A stretch of 36,172 nt of DNA from assembly GCF_016586165.1 (NCBI RefSeq), contig NZ_BCPR01000048.1:1-36172 (forward strand), read 5' to 3'. The position numbers were made by a program, and so were the translations under genes. This document shows, piece after piece, positions 17,562-25,312 of this stretch. This stretch comes from Dyella sp. EPa41. GTDB taxonomy: Bacteria; Pseudomonadota; Gammaproteobacteria; Xanthomonadales; Rhodanobacteraceae. The notes beneath the pieces were generated by a model. It was not told the DNA's origin and did not search any database. It worked only from the letters and a program-made list of their open reading frames with translations. Each line of letters starts with the position of its first letter. The stretch's first letter is position 1.

Positions 17562-18419
17562 TTACTTCTTCGGCTTGAACGCCTGTTCCAGCATGGCCTG
17601 GTCGAAGCCGTAGCCGACCTGGCCCTCTTCCGCGTAGCGATAGAGCGCTGCCGCGTAGATGCCCTGCAGCGATGCCTGGACAAGGCCCAGCAAGGTGATG
17701 CCGACCGCCACGATGACCACCGCCACGATGATCGCCGCGACCGACTGCGAGACGATCGCCGCCACGATGATGCCGGCCGATACCAGGATGGCCAGGAACA
17801 TCAGCAGGCCGAACACCACGCCGAGGCCGGCATTGCCGATGATGTTCTCGCCCCAGGTACGCTTGAGCAGATCCACGCTGTGCCTGATCGCGTCGGTCGG
17901 ACCCACGTCCTGGCTGGCCAGTACCGGCACTACCAGGAAGGTGGCCACCGTCCAGGCCAGGCCGAGGAAACCGGCCACCAGGCGACCGATCAGGCCCAGG
18001 CGCTCCTGCAGCGCGCGCAGCACCAGGCCCACGGTGGCCGCGATCAGCGCGTAGCCGAAGATGTTCACGATGCGCCCGCGCGCGATCGCAAAGCCGGCGG
18101 CGAAACTGGTCGGCTCGCCGCGCAGGCGCATCAGCGCCGCGCCGGCCAGCGCGGTGTTGAAGAAAATGATCACGAAGTACTGCACCAGATAGAACAGGAA
18201 CAGCACGACGTAGCCGCCCGTGGACAACGCGCGTCCGTGGACCTCGCCCGCAGCTTCCGCGCCCGCAAAGGCCAGGATCATGGGAATGAGGAAACTGGCA
18301 GCCACCAGCAGGCAGCAAAGGCCTGACGCCAGCGGAAACATCAACAGCGACTTGTCCGAACGCAGCACCGCCGCGCTGGCCTTCATCAGCTCCCAGCTAC
18401 GGGAGAACTTGCCTGCCAT
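17562..18419 (-). CDS. DUF6159-like polytopic membrane protein
   Basis: 285 residues with about six or seven hydrophobic helices. The N-terminus GKFSRSWELMKASAAVLRSDKSLLMFPL is the conserved soluble lead-in of the DUF6159-type family; later segments are very Ile/Val/Ala-rich, and the C-terminus is short and charged (FDQAMLEQAFKPKK). The function of the family is unknown. The start at 18419 is supported by AAGGAGG six bases upstream. Flanked by REP-like repeats on its 3' side and by folK 136 bases on its 5' side; the distance argues against strict co-transcription with folK. Confidence 0.75.
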   Translation of the reverse strand: MAGKFSRSWELMKASAAVLRSDKSLLMFPLASGLCCLLVAASFLIPMILAFAGAEAAGEVHGRALSTGGYVVLFLFYLVQYFVIIFFNTALAGAALMRLRGEPTSFAAGFAIARGRIVNIFGYALIAATVGLVLRALQERLGLIGRLVAGFLGLAWTVATFLVVPVLASQDVGPTDAIRHSVDLLKRTWGENIIGNAGLGVVFGLLMFLAILVSAGIIVAAIVSQSVAAIIVAVVIVAVGITLLGLVQASLQGIYAAALYRYAEEGQVGYGFDQAMLEQAFKPKK

Positions 18420-18555
18420 AACGACCTCCTTGTGATGGATGCGCGATTTCTAGCACCCGGAAGTCACCGGCAACAGTGCCCCACCGCTTTGCCGCTGTTG
18501 CCGGAACACGCTCCGCGCGCGATGAACACCCGGGCACACGTCGCGAATGGACGCG

Positions 18556-19038
18556 CTACAACGCCTCGATCACCAGCGGCTCGCTTTCCGCCGGAAACGC
18601 CGCCCACAGCTCCGCCATGGTCTTCCCGCTCACCGGGTGGCGAAATGCCGGCGCGATATCGGCGATCGGCTTGAGCACGAACGCATGGCGAAGCTCCTTG
18701 CGCGGGATGTCGAGGTGACCCTCGCCCTGCCGCACCATGTCGTCGTAAAGCACGATGTCCAGATCCAGCGTGCGATCGGAAAACCGCGGCACGTCGCGGC
18801 GGCGACCATGGCGATCTTCCAGGGCGTGCAGCCAGTCATTCAGCGCCTCGGGCGAAAGTTCGGTGTCGAACCCCACGGCAAGGTTGACGAAGTCGGCGCC
18901 ATCGAAACCCACCGACTTGCTGCGATAGGCAGGCGACACCGCCAGCGCGCCGAAACGCTCGCGCAATTCGACCAGGGCGGCATTGAGGTAACGCGAGGGT
19001 TCGAGATTGGAGCCGAGGCTCAGGTAGACGCGGGCCAT
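18556..19038 (-). CDS. folK: 2-amino-4-hydroxy-6-hydroxymethyldihydropteridine diphosphokinase
   Basis: 160 residues; transfers pyrophosphate from ATP to 6-hydroxymethyl-7,8-dihydropterin in folate synthesis. Motifs: YLSLGSNLEP at the N-terminus (residues 4-13), FVNLAVGFDT, RTLDLDIVLYDD (the two Asp bind Mg2+ and pterin) and the IPRKELRHAFVLKPIADI block. The ATG at 19038 lies 2 bases after the folB stop, so the pair is translationally linked. The frame runs on upstream inside folB, but homologues begin at MARVYLSLGSN. Confidence 0.96.
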   Translation of the reverse strand: MARVYLSLGSNLEPSRYLNAALVELRERFGALAVSPAYRSKSVGFDGADFVNLAVGFDTELSPEALNDWLHALEDRHGRRRDVPRFSDRTLDLDIVLYDDMVRQGEGHLDIPRKELRHAFVLKPIADIAPAFRHPVSGKTMAELWAAFPAESEPLVIEAL

Positions 19039-19040
19039 CG

Positions 19041-19400
19041 TTATTGCGGTCGAACGCCGCGCTCGATGCGCACGCCCACGGCTTTCGCGCCACGCACGGC
19101 GCCCGGCTTGGAAAGCTTCAGCCGCACCCACGCCACGCCGAATTCCTCGCGGATGATCGAGACGCAACGCTCCGCTAGCGTCTCCACCAGCCCGAAACTC
19201 GATGCGCCCACGTAATCGATGAGGCGCTTGGACACGTCCTTGTAGTTGAGCGTGTGCGCGATGTCGTCGCTGGCGGCGGGCACGGTGTTGTCGAACGCCA
19301 TCTCGATGTCGAACGACAGGGTCTGGCGCACGCGCCGCTCCCAGTCGTAGATGCCGATCACGGCATCGATGCGCAGGTCTTCGATGAAAACGATATCCAT
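19041..19400 (-). CDS. folB: Dihydroneopterin aldolase
   Basis: 119 residues; converts 7,8-dihydroneopterin to 6-hydroxymethyldihydropterin plus glycolaldehyde, the step before FolK. Seen are MDIVFIEDLRIDAVIGIYDWER at the start of the protein, LNYKDVSKRL, FGLVETLAE (catalytic Glu) and KLSKPGAV near the C-terminus with the conserved Lys. I start at ATG 19400 because homologues begin MDIVFI and the 12 extra upstream codons would lie next to a REP element. The order folB-folK on one strand gives consecutive pathway steps. The REP doublet between tsaD and folB suggests a separate transcript from tsaD. Confidence 0.95.
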   Translation of the reverse strand: MDIVFIEDLRIDAVIGIYDWERRVRQTLSFDIEMAFDNTVPAASDDIAHTLNYKDVSKRLIDYVGASSFGLVETLAERCVSIIREEFGVAWVRLKLSKPGAVRGAKAVGVRIERGVRPQ

Positions 19401-19424
19401 GGGCGATAGGTTAGCGTTCTCCCT

Positions 19425-19504
19425 GTAGGAGCGCACCCGGTGCGCGAAAGCCCACGGAGTGGCAACGCCGTGACTCCGCGGTCGCGCACTGGGTGCGCGC
19501 CTAC
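19425..19504. repeat. REP doublet between tsaD and folB
   Basis: A plus-oriented unit (19425-19450, GTAGGAGCGCACCCGGTGCG then CGAAAG) and an inverted unit (19478-19504, ending GGTGCGCGCCTAC) face each other across 27 bases that themselves hold CGGAGT and ACTCCG. Together they could fold into one long hairpin in the 117-base gap downstream of tsaD. This is the BIME-like arrangement of REP elements. Confidence 0.75.
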
Positions 19505-19517
19505 CGTGGAATGCAGG

Positions 19518-20585
19518 TCACATCGCCGGCGGCAGGCTTTCCAGGTCCCAGCGCGGGAACACCTGCACCGATTCGTCCTGGTGCTGCCCATGCGCGAGGC
19601 GGATGGCACCGGCCAACGCGATCATCGCGCCGTTGTCGGTGCAGAAGGCCAGGCGCGGGAAATACGCCTTGAACCCGTCCTTTTCGCCGGCAGCGGCCAG
19701 CTCGGCGCGCAGGCGTTTGTTGGCGCCCACGCCGCCGGCGATCACCAGGCGCTTGGCGCCGGCCGCCTGCAACGCCCGGCGGCACTTGATGATCATGGTG
19801 TCGACGATCGCCTCCTCGAACGCGCGGGCGATGTCGGCGCGGGTCTGCTCGCCCTGGTCCGACTGCTGCCAGGCCAGCAGCACCTGAGTCTTGAGCCCCG
19901 AGAAGCTGAAATCCAGGCCGGGACGATCGGTCATGGGCCGCGAGAAGCGGAATACGCCGGGACGGCCCTGTTCGGCCAGCCTGGCCAGCGCGGGACCACC
20001 GGGGTACGGCAGGCCCATCAGCTTGGCCGTCTTGTCGAAGGCCTCGCCGGCCGCATCATCCAGCGTGTCGCCCAGGATGCGGTACTCGCCGATGCCTTTC
20101 ACTTCCACCAGCATCGAATGGCCGCCGGAAACCAGCAGGGCCACGAACGGCGGCTCCGGCGGGTCCTCCTCCAGCAGGGGCGCCAGCAGGTGGCCCTCCA
20201 TGTGGTGCACGCCGATGGCCGGCACGCCCAGCGCCCAGGCCATGGCCCGGGCCGCCGAGGCCCCCACCAGCAGGGCACCGACGAGGCCGGGGCCAGCCGT
20301 GTAGGCGACCCCGCCGAGGTCAGCCGGGGTCAGGCCCGCCTGGGCCAGCGCCTCGCGCACCAGCGGCAGCAGCTTGCGCACGTGATCGCGGCTGGCCAGC
20401 TCGGGCACGACCCCGCCGTACTCGGCGTGGAGCTTGATCTGGCTGTAGAGGGCGTGTGAAAGCAGGCCCTCGCCAGGCGCCTCGGGATGCCAGCGCAGCA
20501 GCGCCACGCCGGTCTCGTCACAGGAGGTTTCGATGCCCAGCACCGGCTTGGTCAACTGGGTCTTTGAAAATGCTGTCGTTTCCAC
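19518..20585 (-). CDS. tsaD: tRNA N6-adenosine threonylcarbamoyltransferase TsaD
   Basis: 355 residues; with TsaB and TsaE it transfers threonylcarbamoyl to A37 of ANN-decoding tRNAs. ASKHA-fold motifs are clear: [11 protein letters not shown] near the N-terminus, ELASRDH, the metal-binding [34 protein letters not shown] and [11 protein letters not shown]. The GTG at 20585 gives 14 extra residues before [10 protein letters not shown]; a TTG at the Leu directly before TKPVLG would give the usual short N-terminus, so the start is uncertain by about 10 codons. It is divergent from rpsU across 69 bases, the classic tsaD/rpsU arrangement. Confidence 0.97.
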   Translation of the reverse strand: METTAFSKTQLTKPVLGIETSCDETGVALLRWHPEAPGEGLLSHALYSQIKLHAEYGGVVPELASRDHVRKLLPLVREALAQAGLTPADLGGVAYTAGPGLVGALLVGASAARAMAWALGVPAIGVHHMEGHLLAPLLEEDPPEPPFVALLVSGGHSMLVEVKGIGEYRILGDTLDDAAGEAFDKTAKLMGLPYPGGPALARLAEQGRPGVFRFSRPMTDRPGLDFSFSGLKTQVLLAWQQSDQGEQTRADIARAFEEAIVDTMIIKCRRALQAAGAKRLVIAGGVGANKRLRAELAAAGEKDGFKAYFPRLAFCTDNGAMIALAGAIRLAHGQHQDESVQVFPRWDLESLPPAM

Positions 20586-20593
20586 GTTATACT
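20564..20593 (+). promoter_or_regulatory. Sigma70-type promoter of rpsU
   Basis: TTGAAA (20564-20569) and TATACT (20588-20593) with 18 bases between them, 61 bases before the rpsU start. The -35 lies inside the 5' end of the divergent tsaD gene. Confidence 0.6.
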
Positions 20594-20654
20594 TCGCGGC
20601 TCACCGTATTCCTACGGCCCGTCAAGGCGGGTCAGTCTAACATTTGGAGTCTCC

Positions 20655-20870
20655 ATGCCCAGCGTAAAAGTCCGCGAGAACGAGCCGTTCGAGCTTGCCC
20701 TGCGTCGCTTCAAGCGCACCTGCGAAAAGGCCGGCATCCTGGCCGAAACCCGCAAGCGCGAGTTCTACGAGAAGCCGACCCAGGAACGTAAGCGCAAGCG
20801 TGCAGCCGCGGTGAAGCGTCACCTGCGTCGTCTCTCGCGCGACACCTCGCGTCGTACGCGCCTGTACTGA
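20655..20870 (+). CDS. rpsU: 30S ribosomal protein S21
   Basis: 71 residues, the exact usual length. Starts [20 protein letters not shown] and ends in the basic helix typical of bS21 ([14 protein letters not shown]). It binds the 30S platform near the anti-Shine-Dalgarno end of 16S rRNA and helps initiation. The ATG is preceded by TTGGAG at a good distance. It is the first gene of what is, in many gammaproteobacteria, the rpsU-dnaG-rpoD macromolecular synthesis operon; here a strong terminator and yqeY follow. Confidence 0.98.
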   Translation: MPSVKVRENEPFELALRRFKRTCEKAGILAETRKREFYEKPTQERKRKRAAAVKRHLRRLSRDTSRRTRLY

Positions 20871-20995
20871 GCCCTCCCGTCCGTCCCGCGGACGATCCGA
20901 GGCTCCCGGCGCTTCCTGCGCCGACCAGGTAGCTTGGCAGCTGGCGCGTCCATTCGCTGCCGCTGTCCATGGAGCGTGCTCCAGCACCTACACTA

Positions 20996-21033
20996 GCCGG
21001 CGTTGCCCAGGGCAGCGCCGGCTTTGTGTGTTT
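20996..21033 (+). terminator. Intrinsic terminator between rpsU and yqeY
   Basis: Stem GCCGGCGTTGCC (20996-21007) and GGCAGCGCCGGC (21011-21022), 12 bp with one T-G pair and a 3-base loop, followed by the T-rich TTTGTGTGTTT. It lies only 13 bases upstream of the yqeY start, so read-through or attenuation may set yqeY expression. Confidence 0.8.
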
Positions 21034-21046
21034 CCGAGGATAAATC

Positions 21047-21493
21047 ATGAGTCTCAAGCAGCAGCTCACCGAAGACATGAAGACCGCCATGCGTGGCGGC
21101 GACAAGGACCGTCTGGGCGTCATCCGCCTGATCCTGGCCGCGGTCAAGCAACGCGAAGTGGATGAGCGCATCGAGCTGGACGACGTCCAGACGCTGGCCG
21201 TGCTGGAGAAGATGGTCAAGCAGCGCAAGGACTCGATCAGCCAGTACGAAGCCGCCAGCCGCCAGGACCTGGCCGACGTCGAACGCGCCGAAATGCGCGT
21301 GATCGAGGCCTATCTGCCGGCCAAGCTCGGCGACGAGGAAATCGATGCGCTGATCACCGCCGCCATCGCCGAGACGGGCGCCAGCTCGCCACGCGATATG
21401 GGCAAGGTCGTGGCCGTGGTGAAGGAAAAGGCCGCCGGCCGCGCCGACATGGGCGTGGTGTCCGGCCGCATCAAGGCTCGCCTCGCCGGCTGA
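21047..21493 (+). CDS. yqeY: GatB/YqeY-domain protein
   Basis: 148 residues, full family length. MSLKQQLTEDMKTAMRGGDK, the RLGVIRLILAAVKQREVDER block, the basic QRKDSISQYEAA stretch and the C-terminal GKVVAVVKEKAAGRADMGVV helices match the family, which shares the tRNA-binding tail domain of the GatB amidotransferase. Its own function is not established. GAGG eight bases before ATG 21047. In Xanthomonadales this gene usually sits between rpsU and dnaG, as it does here. A string of hairpins follows the stop. Confidence 0.95.
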   Translation: MSLKQQLTEDMKTAMRGGDKDRLGVIRLILAAVKQREVDERIELDDVQTLAVLEKMVKQRKDSISQYEAASRQDLADVERAEMRVIEAYLPAKLGDEEIDALITAAIAETGASSPRDMGKVVAVVKEKAAGRADMGVVSGRIKARLAG

Positions 21494-21499
21494 ACACGC

Positions 21500-21598
21500 C
21501 AGCTTCACAAAGCTGTCGCGCCGCCAAGGCGCGGCTGTCTCCCAGGTGAGCGGGCCACCCGCTCTCCACGACACCCGAAGGCTTTTGCTGCAAGCCTT
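21500..21598 (+). terminator. Series of four hairpins after yqeY
   Basis: CAGCTT-CACA-AAGCTG (21500-21515), CGCGCC-N5-GGCGCG (21517-21533), GAGCGGG-CCA-CCCGCTC (21548-21564, perfect) and AAGGCTT-N7-AAGCCTT (21578-21598). None is followed by a long T-run. They occupy most of the 177-base gap between yqeY and the DUF1328 gene and may form a compound terminator. Confidence 0.5.
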
Positions 21599-21670
21599 TC
21601 ACGGTCGGCTCCCTACAACCGGTGGTGACCCGTCGACGATGGGTCTCGTCCAACGACAAGGGAGCGACTC

Positions 21671-21841
21671 ATGCTCAAGTGGGCCATTATTTTCGCCATC
21701 GTCTCGCTGGTGACAGGCTGGCTGGGTTTCGGTGCGGTTTCTGGTGTTACCGGCACCATCGCCAAGATCCTGTTTGCGATCTTCATCATCCTGTTCCTGC
21801 TGGCCTTGCTGGCGCTGACAGGCATCTTCCACGCCGTGTAG
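21671..21841 (+). CDS. DUF1328 (YtjA-like) small membrane protein
   Basis: 56 residues. Starts [20 protein letters not shown], then [15 protein letters not shown] and [11 protein letters not shown], ending TGIFHAV. Two membrane helices with glycine-rich turns and almost no charge is the DUF1328 pattern; the function is unknown. The ATG has AAGGGAGC about eight bases upstream. The gene is too short for common length cut-offs. It is convergent with the GNAT gene: the two stops are only 6 bases apart. A possible link to membrane stress is family lore and not visible here. Confidence 0.85.
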   Translation: MLKWAIIFAIVSLVTGWLGFGAVSGVTGTIAKILFAIFIILFLLALLALTGIFHAV

Positions 21842-21847
21842 CGGCGC

Positions 21848-22504
21848 TCAGTCGAGTACGCGCTCCATGCGCCGGTGATCGGCCACCCGACCGCTTTCGT
21901 TCGCCAGATGCGATTTGCGTTCGACGGTGACCCGAAAACCGGCGCGCTCGTACAGCGCTTCCGCGCGCGGGTTGCTGGTCGCGACATCCAGGGTGACGCG
22001 TCGTCGACCCGCATCCCGCGCCCGTCCGACCAAATGGTCGATCAGCGCGCGCCCCATGCCTCGTCCGCGCAGCTCCGGCAGCACCGCCAGGTGCGCCAGG
22101 TAGTGCATGTCGCCGTCCGGCGGACGGATCACCGACTCCACCCGCAGTCCCCGGGCAATCACGCCCGCCCCGTGCCGCAGCCCGAAGTGACCGATGATCT
22201 GCCGTGCCGCTGCCAGGGTGAAGGGCCACTTCGTCTCGCTGCCGTAGCCTGCGCCAACGGCCACCACGCGATCGCCGATCACCCCCACCCAGTGATTGCG
22301 CCAGCCGAACTCGCCGGCGCCGTCGACAAAGCAGTGCCGCAGAAAGCCCTGTGCATCGCCGCCTTCGCGGGTCATGAAGACGTAGTCGAACGCATCCGGG
22401 CCCGAGCTGTAGATCAGCGGCACCGCCGCCTCGGCGTCCCCCGGCGTCGCCGGACGAAACTGCACCTGCAAGCCGGCCCCGGCCATGCCCGCCGCATCCC
22501 CCAT
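21848..22504 (-). CDS. GNAT-family N-acetyltransferase
   Basis: 218 residues. Acetyl-CoA-dependent acyltransferase fold: VQFRPATPGDAEAAVPLIY at the N-terminus, HYLAHLAVLPELRGRGMGRALI (beta4 and the pyrophosphate-binding R-G-x-G loop) and SNPRAEALYERAGF near the C-terminus. The substrate is unknown. Starts at 22504 (MGDAAG) or 22486 (MAGAG); neither has a strong Shine-Dalgarno sequence, and I favour the longer one weakly. A much longer open frame runs upstream but it is antisense to dnaG. It sits on the opposite strand between yqeY/DUF1328 and dnaG, breaking the usual operon. Confidence 0.82.
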   Translation of the reverse strand: MGDAAGMAGAGLQVQFRPATPGDAEAAVPLIYSSGPDAFDYVFMTREGGDAQGFLRHCFVDGAGEFGWRNHWVGVIGDRVVAVGAGYGSETKWPFTLAAARQIIGHFGLRHGAGVIARGLRVESVIRPPDGDMHYLAHLAVLPELRGRGMGRALIDHLVGRARDAGRRRVTLDVATSNPRAEALYERAGFRVTVERKSHLANESGRVADHRRMERVLD

Positions 22505-22642
22505 GTCGCACCCCGAGCGAAACCCACGTGCGTGCAGCATAGGCCAGCCTTCGGGAGCCGCGCAGAGGCGTTGCCGGCCGCGGTGGGGGTCGCATCGGCC
22601 AGGCATGCCCGGAAGCGCAACACCCTCTAAACTAGCGGTCTT

Positions 22643-24421
22643 ATGCGCGGACGTATTCCCGACAGCTTCATCGATGAACTGCTTGCCCGCGTCGACATCG
22701 TCGATGTGATCGAGCGGCGCGTGCCGTTGAAAAAGGCGGGCCGCGAATGGACCGCCTGCTGCCCGTTCCACAACGAGCGCTCGCCGTCGTTCTACGTGAG
22801 CCCGGCCAAGCAGTTCTTCCATTGCTTCGGCTGCGGCGCGCACGGCAGCGCGGTGAAGTTCCTGATGGACTATGAACGCCTGGAATTTCCCGACGCGGTG
22901 GAAGAGCTGGCGCAATCCGTCGGCCTCACCGTGCCGCGCGAAGGCGGCGACGATCGCGCGCAGCGCGAGGACAAGACCGATCTCTACGCCCTGCTCGACT
23001 CCGCCGCGCGCTGGTACGAAAACGAGCTGCCCAAGAGCGCCGAGGCCAAGGCGTACTGCAAGAAACGCGGGCTGGATGCGCAGATCATCCAGCGCTTCCG
23101 CATCGGCTGGGCGCCGGCCGGTTTCGACGGCGTGATCAAGGCGCTTGGCGGCAGCGACAAGCGCATGCACCTGCTCAACGAAGCCGGCATGGTGGCGAGC
23201 AACGAGCGTGGCAATCGCTACGATCGCTTCCGCGAACGCCTGATGTTTCCCATTCTCGATCGCCGCGGCCGCGTCATCGCCTTCGGCGGAAGAATCATTC
23301 CCAGCGCGCCTCCCGCGCGCGAAGATCAAGAAGCCCGCACGCCCCAGAAAGAGCCGGGTCCCAAGTACCTCAACTCGCCGGAAACACCGCTGTTCCACAA
23401 GGGGCGCGAGCTGTTCGCACTGTGGCAGGTGAAGCAGGCGAACCCGAGCCTCGCGCGCATCGTGGTGGTCGAGGGCTACATGGATGTCATCGCCATGCAC
23501 CAGGCCGGCCTGCCCATCGCGGTGGCCACGCTGGGCACGGCGACCACGCCAGAACACACCGAGGTGCTGTTCCGCGCCGCGCCAGACGTGGTGTTCTGCT
23601 TCGACGGTGATCGCGCCGGCCGCGCCGCCGCGTGGAAGGCGCTGGAGTCGGCGTTGCCGCGGCTGCGCGACGGGCGGCAGGCGTACTTCCTCTTCCTGCC
23701 CGACGGCGAAGATCCGGACACGCTGATCCGCAAGGAAGGCAAGGACGGTTTCGAGAAGCGCCTGAAGGAAGCGACGCCGTTGTCGGCCTACTTTTTCGGC
23801 GAGCTCGCGCACGACGTCGATACCGCGAGCCTCGATGGCCGCGCGCGACTGGCCGAGCGCGCCCGCCCGCTGATCGCACGCCTGCCGGACGGGGCGTTCC
23901 GCGACCTGATGGCGCAGGAGCTGGAAAAGCGCACGGGCGCCCGCGCCGTGCTCGAGGCCGACCTGTCGGCGCGACGCACCGTGCAGCGGCCCATCGTGGT
24001 GCAGCGCTCGCTGGTGCGCAGCGCGATTGCATTGCTGCTGGCGCAGCCCGGGGTGTCCGAGCAGGTAGAGCGACCGTATGGCTTTCTGCGCCTGGACAAG
24101 CCGGGCGTGGAATTGCTGGCCGAATTGATCGATCTCGCCCGCTCCCGTCCCGGCATCAACCCCGCCATGCTGGTGGAACATTTTGCCGAACGCCCGGAAT
24201 ACCCGGCCCTGCAGAAGCTGATGGCCGCGATGGTGGTGGGCGAACCGGAAACGCAGCGCGCGGAGTTCTTCGACGCGCTCGCGCGCATGGAAGAGCAAGC
24301 CATCATCCAGCGGCGCGACTGGCTCACCGCCAAGAGCCGCGAGGGCGCGCTGGACAGTGCCGAGAAGGCCGAACTGCGCGAATTGTTGGCGGCGCGCGTG
24401 GCGCCAGTGAAGGTGCAGTGA
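22643..24421 (+). CDS. dnaG: DNA primase
   Basis: 592 residues; makes RNA primers for replication. N-terminal zinc ribbon with Cys40, His43, Cys61 and Cys64 (CPFH and CFGC). The RNA polymerase core includes RFRERLMFPILD and VIAFGGR, then the TOPRIM motifs VVVEGYMDVIA (Glu) and FCFDGDRAGR (DxD). The C-terminal DnaB-interacting helical domain follows (about 430-592). The start at 22643 gives MRGRIPDSFIDELLARVDIV, the usual N-terminus, but the Shine-Dalgarno sequence is weak. Promoters for dnaG and the divergent GNAT gene must lie in the shared 138 bases. rpoD, the usual next gene, is absent; a DedA gene follows instead. Confidence 0.98.
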   Translation: MRGRIPDSFIDELLARVDIVDVIERRVPLKKAGREWTACCPFHNERSPSFYVSPAKQFFHCFGCGAHGSAVKFLMDYERLEFPDAVEELAQSVGLTVPREGGDDRAQREDKTDLYALLDSAARWYENELPKSAEAKAYCKKRGLDAQIIQRFRIGWAPAGFDGVIKALGGSDKRMHLLNEAGMVASNERGNRYDRFRERLMFPILDRRGRVIAFGGRIIPSAPPAREDQEARTPQKEPGPKYLNSPETPLFHKGRELFALWQVKQANPSLARIVVVEGYMDVIAMHQAGLPIAVATLGTATTPEHTEVLFRAAPDVVFCFDGDRAGRAAAWKALESALPRLRDGRQAYFLFLPDGEDPDTLIRKEGKDGFEKRLKEATPLSAYFFGELAHDVDTASLDGRARLAERARPLIARLPDGAFRDLMAQELEKRTGARAVLEADLSARRTVQRPIVVQRSLVRSAIALLLAQPGVSEQVERPYGFLRLDKPGVELLAELIDLARSRPGINPAMLVEHFAERPEYPALQKLMAAMVVGEPETQRAEFFDALARMEEQAIIQRRDWLTAKSREGALDSAEKAELRELLAARVAPVKVQ

Positions 24422-24487
24422 GCCTTGCGCCGCCGCCCGGGCTGGCGCGACAAAACAGCGTTCTAACCCTTCAAACGGCAAGATAAG

Positions 24488-24522
24488 CGCCCCACCCCTC
24501 TCTCCCGGGAGGGGCCGGGGCG
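24488..24522 (+). terminator. Hairpin after dnaG
   Basis: CGCCCC-A-CCCCTC (24488-24500) pairs with GAGGGG-CC-GGGCG-type sequence (24509-24522), a 12-bp stem interrupted by a small bulge, with an 8-base loop and no T-run. It marks the end of the dnaG transcript in the 191-base gap before the DedA gene. CCCTCTCC / GGAGAGGG-like hairpins of the same flavour recur near 35.7 kb. Confidence 0.5.
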
Positions 24523-24612
24523 TCCGTGCAGTGCCGCAAGCGTGCTGACGCCCTCCTATGGGATCATCAAACCTTCTTGTAGGCATGGGTGCTTGCCCGG
24601 GCATGGATGTAG

Positions 24613-25239
24613 ATGGATCTGCTTGAACGACTGGTGACGCTGTTCGCCGAAAACGGCTACCTCGCGGTCTTCATCGCGTTGTTGCTGTGCGGCGCAGGCG
24701 CGCCTTTGCCCGAAGACATCACCCTCGTGGCCGGCGGCGTGATCACCGGCCTGGGCTATGGCAGCGTGCACGTGATGTTCGGCGTGGGCATGGCGGGCGT
24801 GCTGGTCGGCGACGCGGGCATGTTCCTGCTGGGGCATCACTACGGCGCGCGGATCCTGCAGTGGCGGCTGGTGGCGCGCGTGCTCACGCCCGAGCGCTAC
24901 GCCAAGGTGCAGGAGAAGTTCGAGCGCTATGGCAACCGGCTGATGTTCATCGCGCGATTCCTGCCTGGCATGCGCACGGCGGTCTTCATCACGGCAGGTT
25001 CCACCCACCGCGTGTCCTTCCTGCGTTTCTTCCTGCTCGACGGCGCCGCCGCGCTGATCAGCGTGCCGATCTGGGTCTACCTCGGTTACTTCGGCGCGAA
25101 CAACCACGAATGGCTGGCCATGTGGATTCGCCGTGGACAGAACGGCCTGTGGTTGTTCGGCGGCGTGGTCGTGCTGACGGTACTGCTGCTCTGGTGGCGA
25201 CACCGGCGCAGGGTCGCGTGCGAGTCGGGGACGCACTGA
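24613..25239 (+). CDS. DedA-family (SNARE-associated/VTT) membrane protein
   Basis: 208 residues. DedA family proteins act in lipid carrier recycling (undecaprenyl phosphate or phospholipid flipping) and membrane homeostasis. Seen are a first helix with YLAVFIALLLCGAGAPLPEDI (re-entrant loop with the conserved Pro-Glu-Asp), GVLVGDAGMFLLGHHYG, RFLPGMRTAVFITAG (the conserved Arg/Gly-containing motif) and two C-terminal helices ending in a basic RHRRR tail. ATG 24613 has only a weak Shine-Dalgarno sequence. It occupies the place where rpoD stands in many relatives. The next gene is convergent, 73 bases away. Confidence 0.92.
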   Translation: MDLLERLVTLFAENGYLAVFIALLLCGAGAPLPEDITLVAGGVITGLGYGSVHVMFGVGMAGVLVGDAGMFLLGHHYGARILQWRLVARVLTPERYAKVQEKFERYGNRLMFIARFLPGMRTAVFITAGSTHRVSFLRFFLLDGAAALISVPIWVYLGYFGANNHEWLAMWIRRGQNGLWLFGGVVVLTVLLLWWRHRRRVACESGTH

Positions 25240-25312
25240 CGTCGCCCCCCGGCAGGGCGATGCATGAAGGCCGCGACGCCCATGCCTCGCCCGCGGATGC
25301 AGCGCTTTCGAA

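Noticed and set aside
21848-24604. 918-codon open frame on the minus strand covering dnaG
   Set aside because: Only its last 218 codons have protein-like composition (the GNAT gene). The rest is antisense to dnaG, with the Arg/His/Gln-rich look of a high-GC shadow frame.
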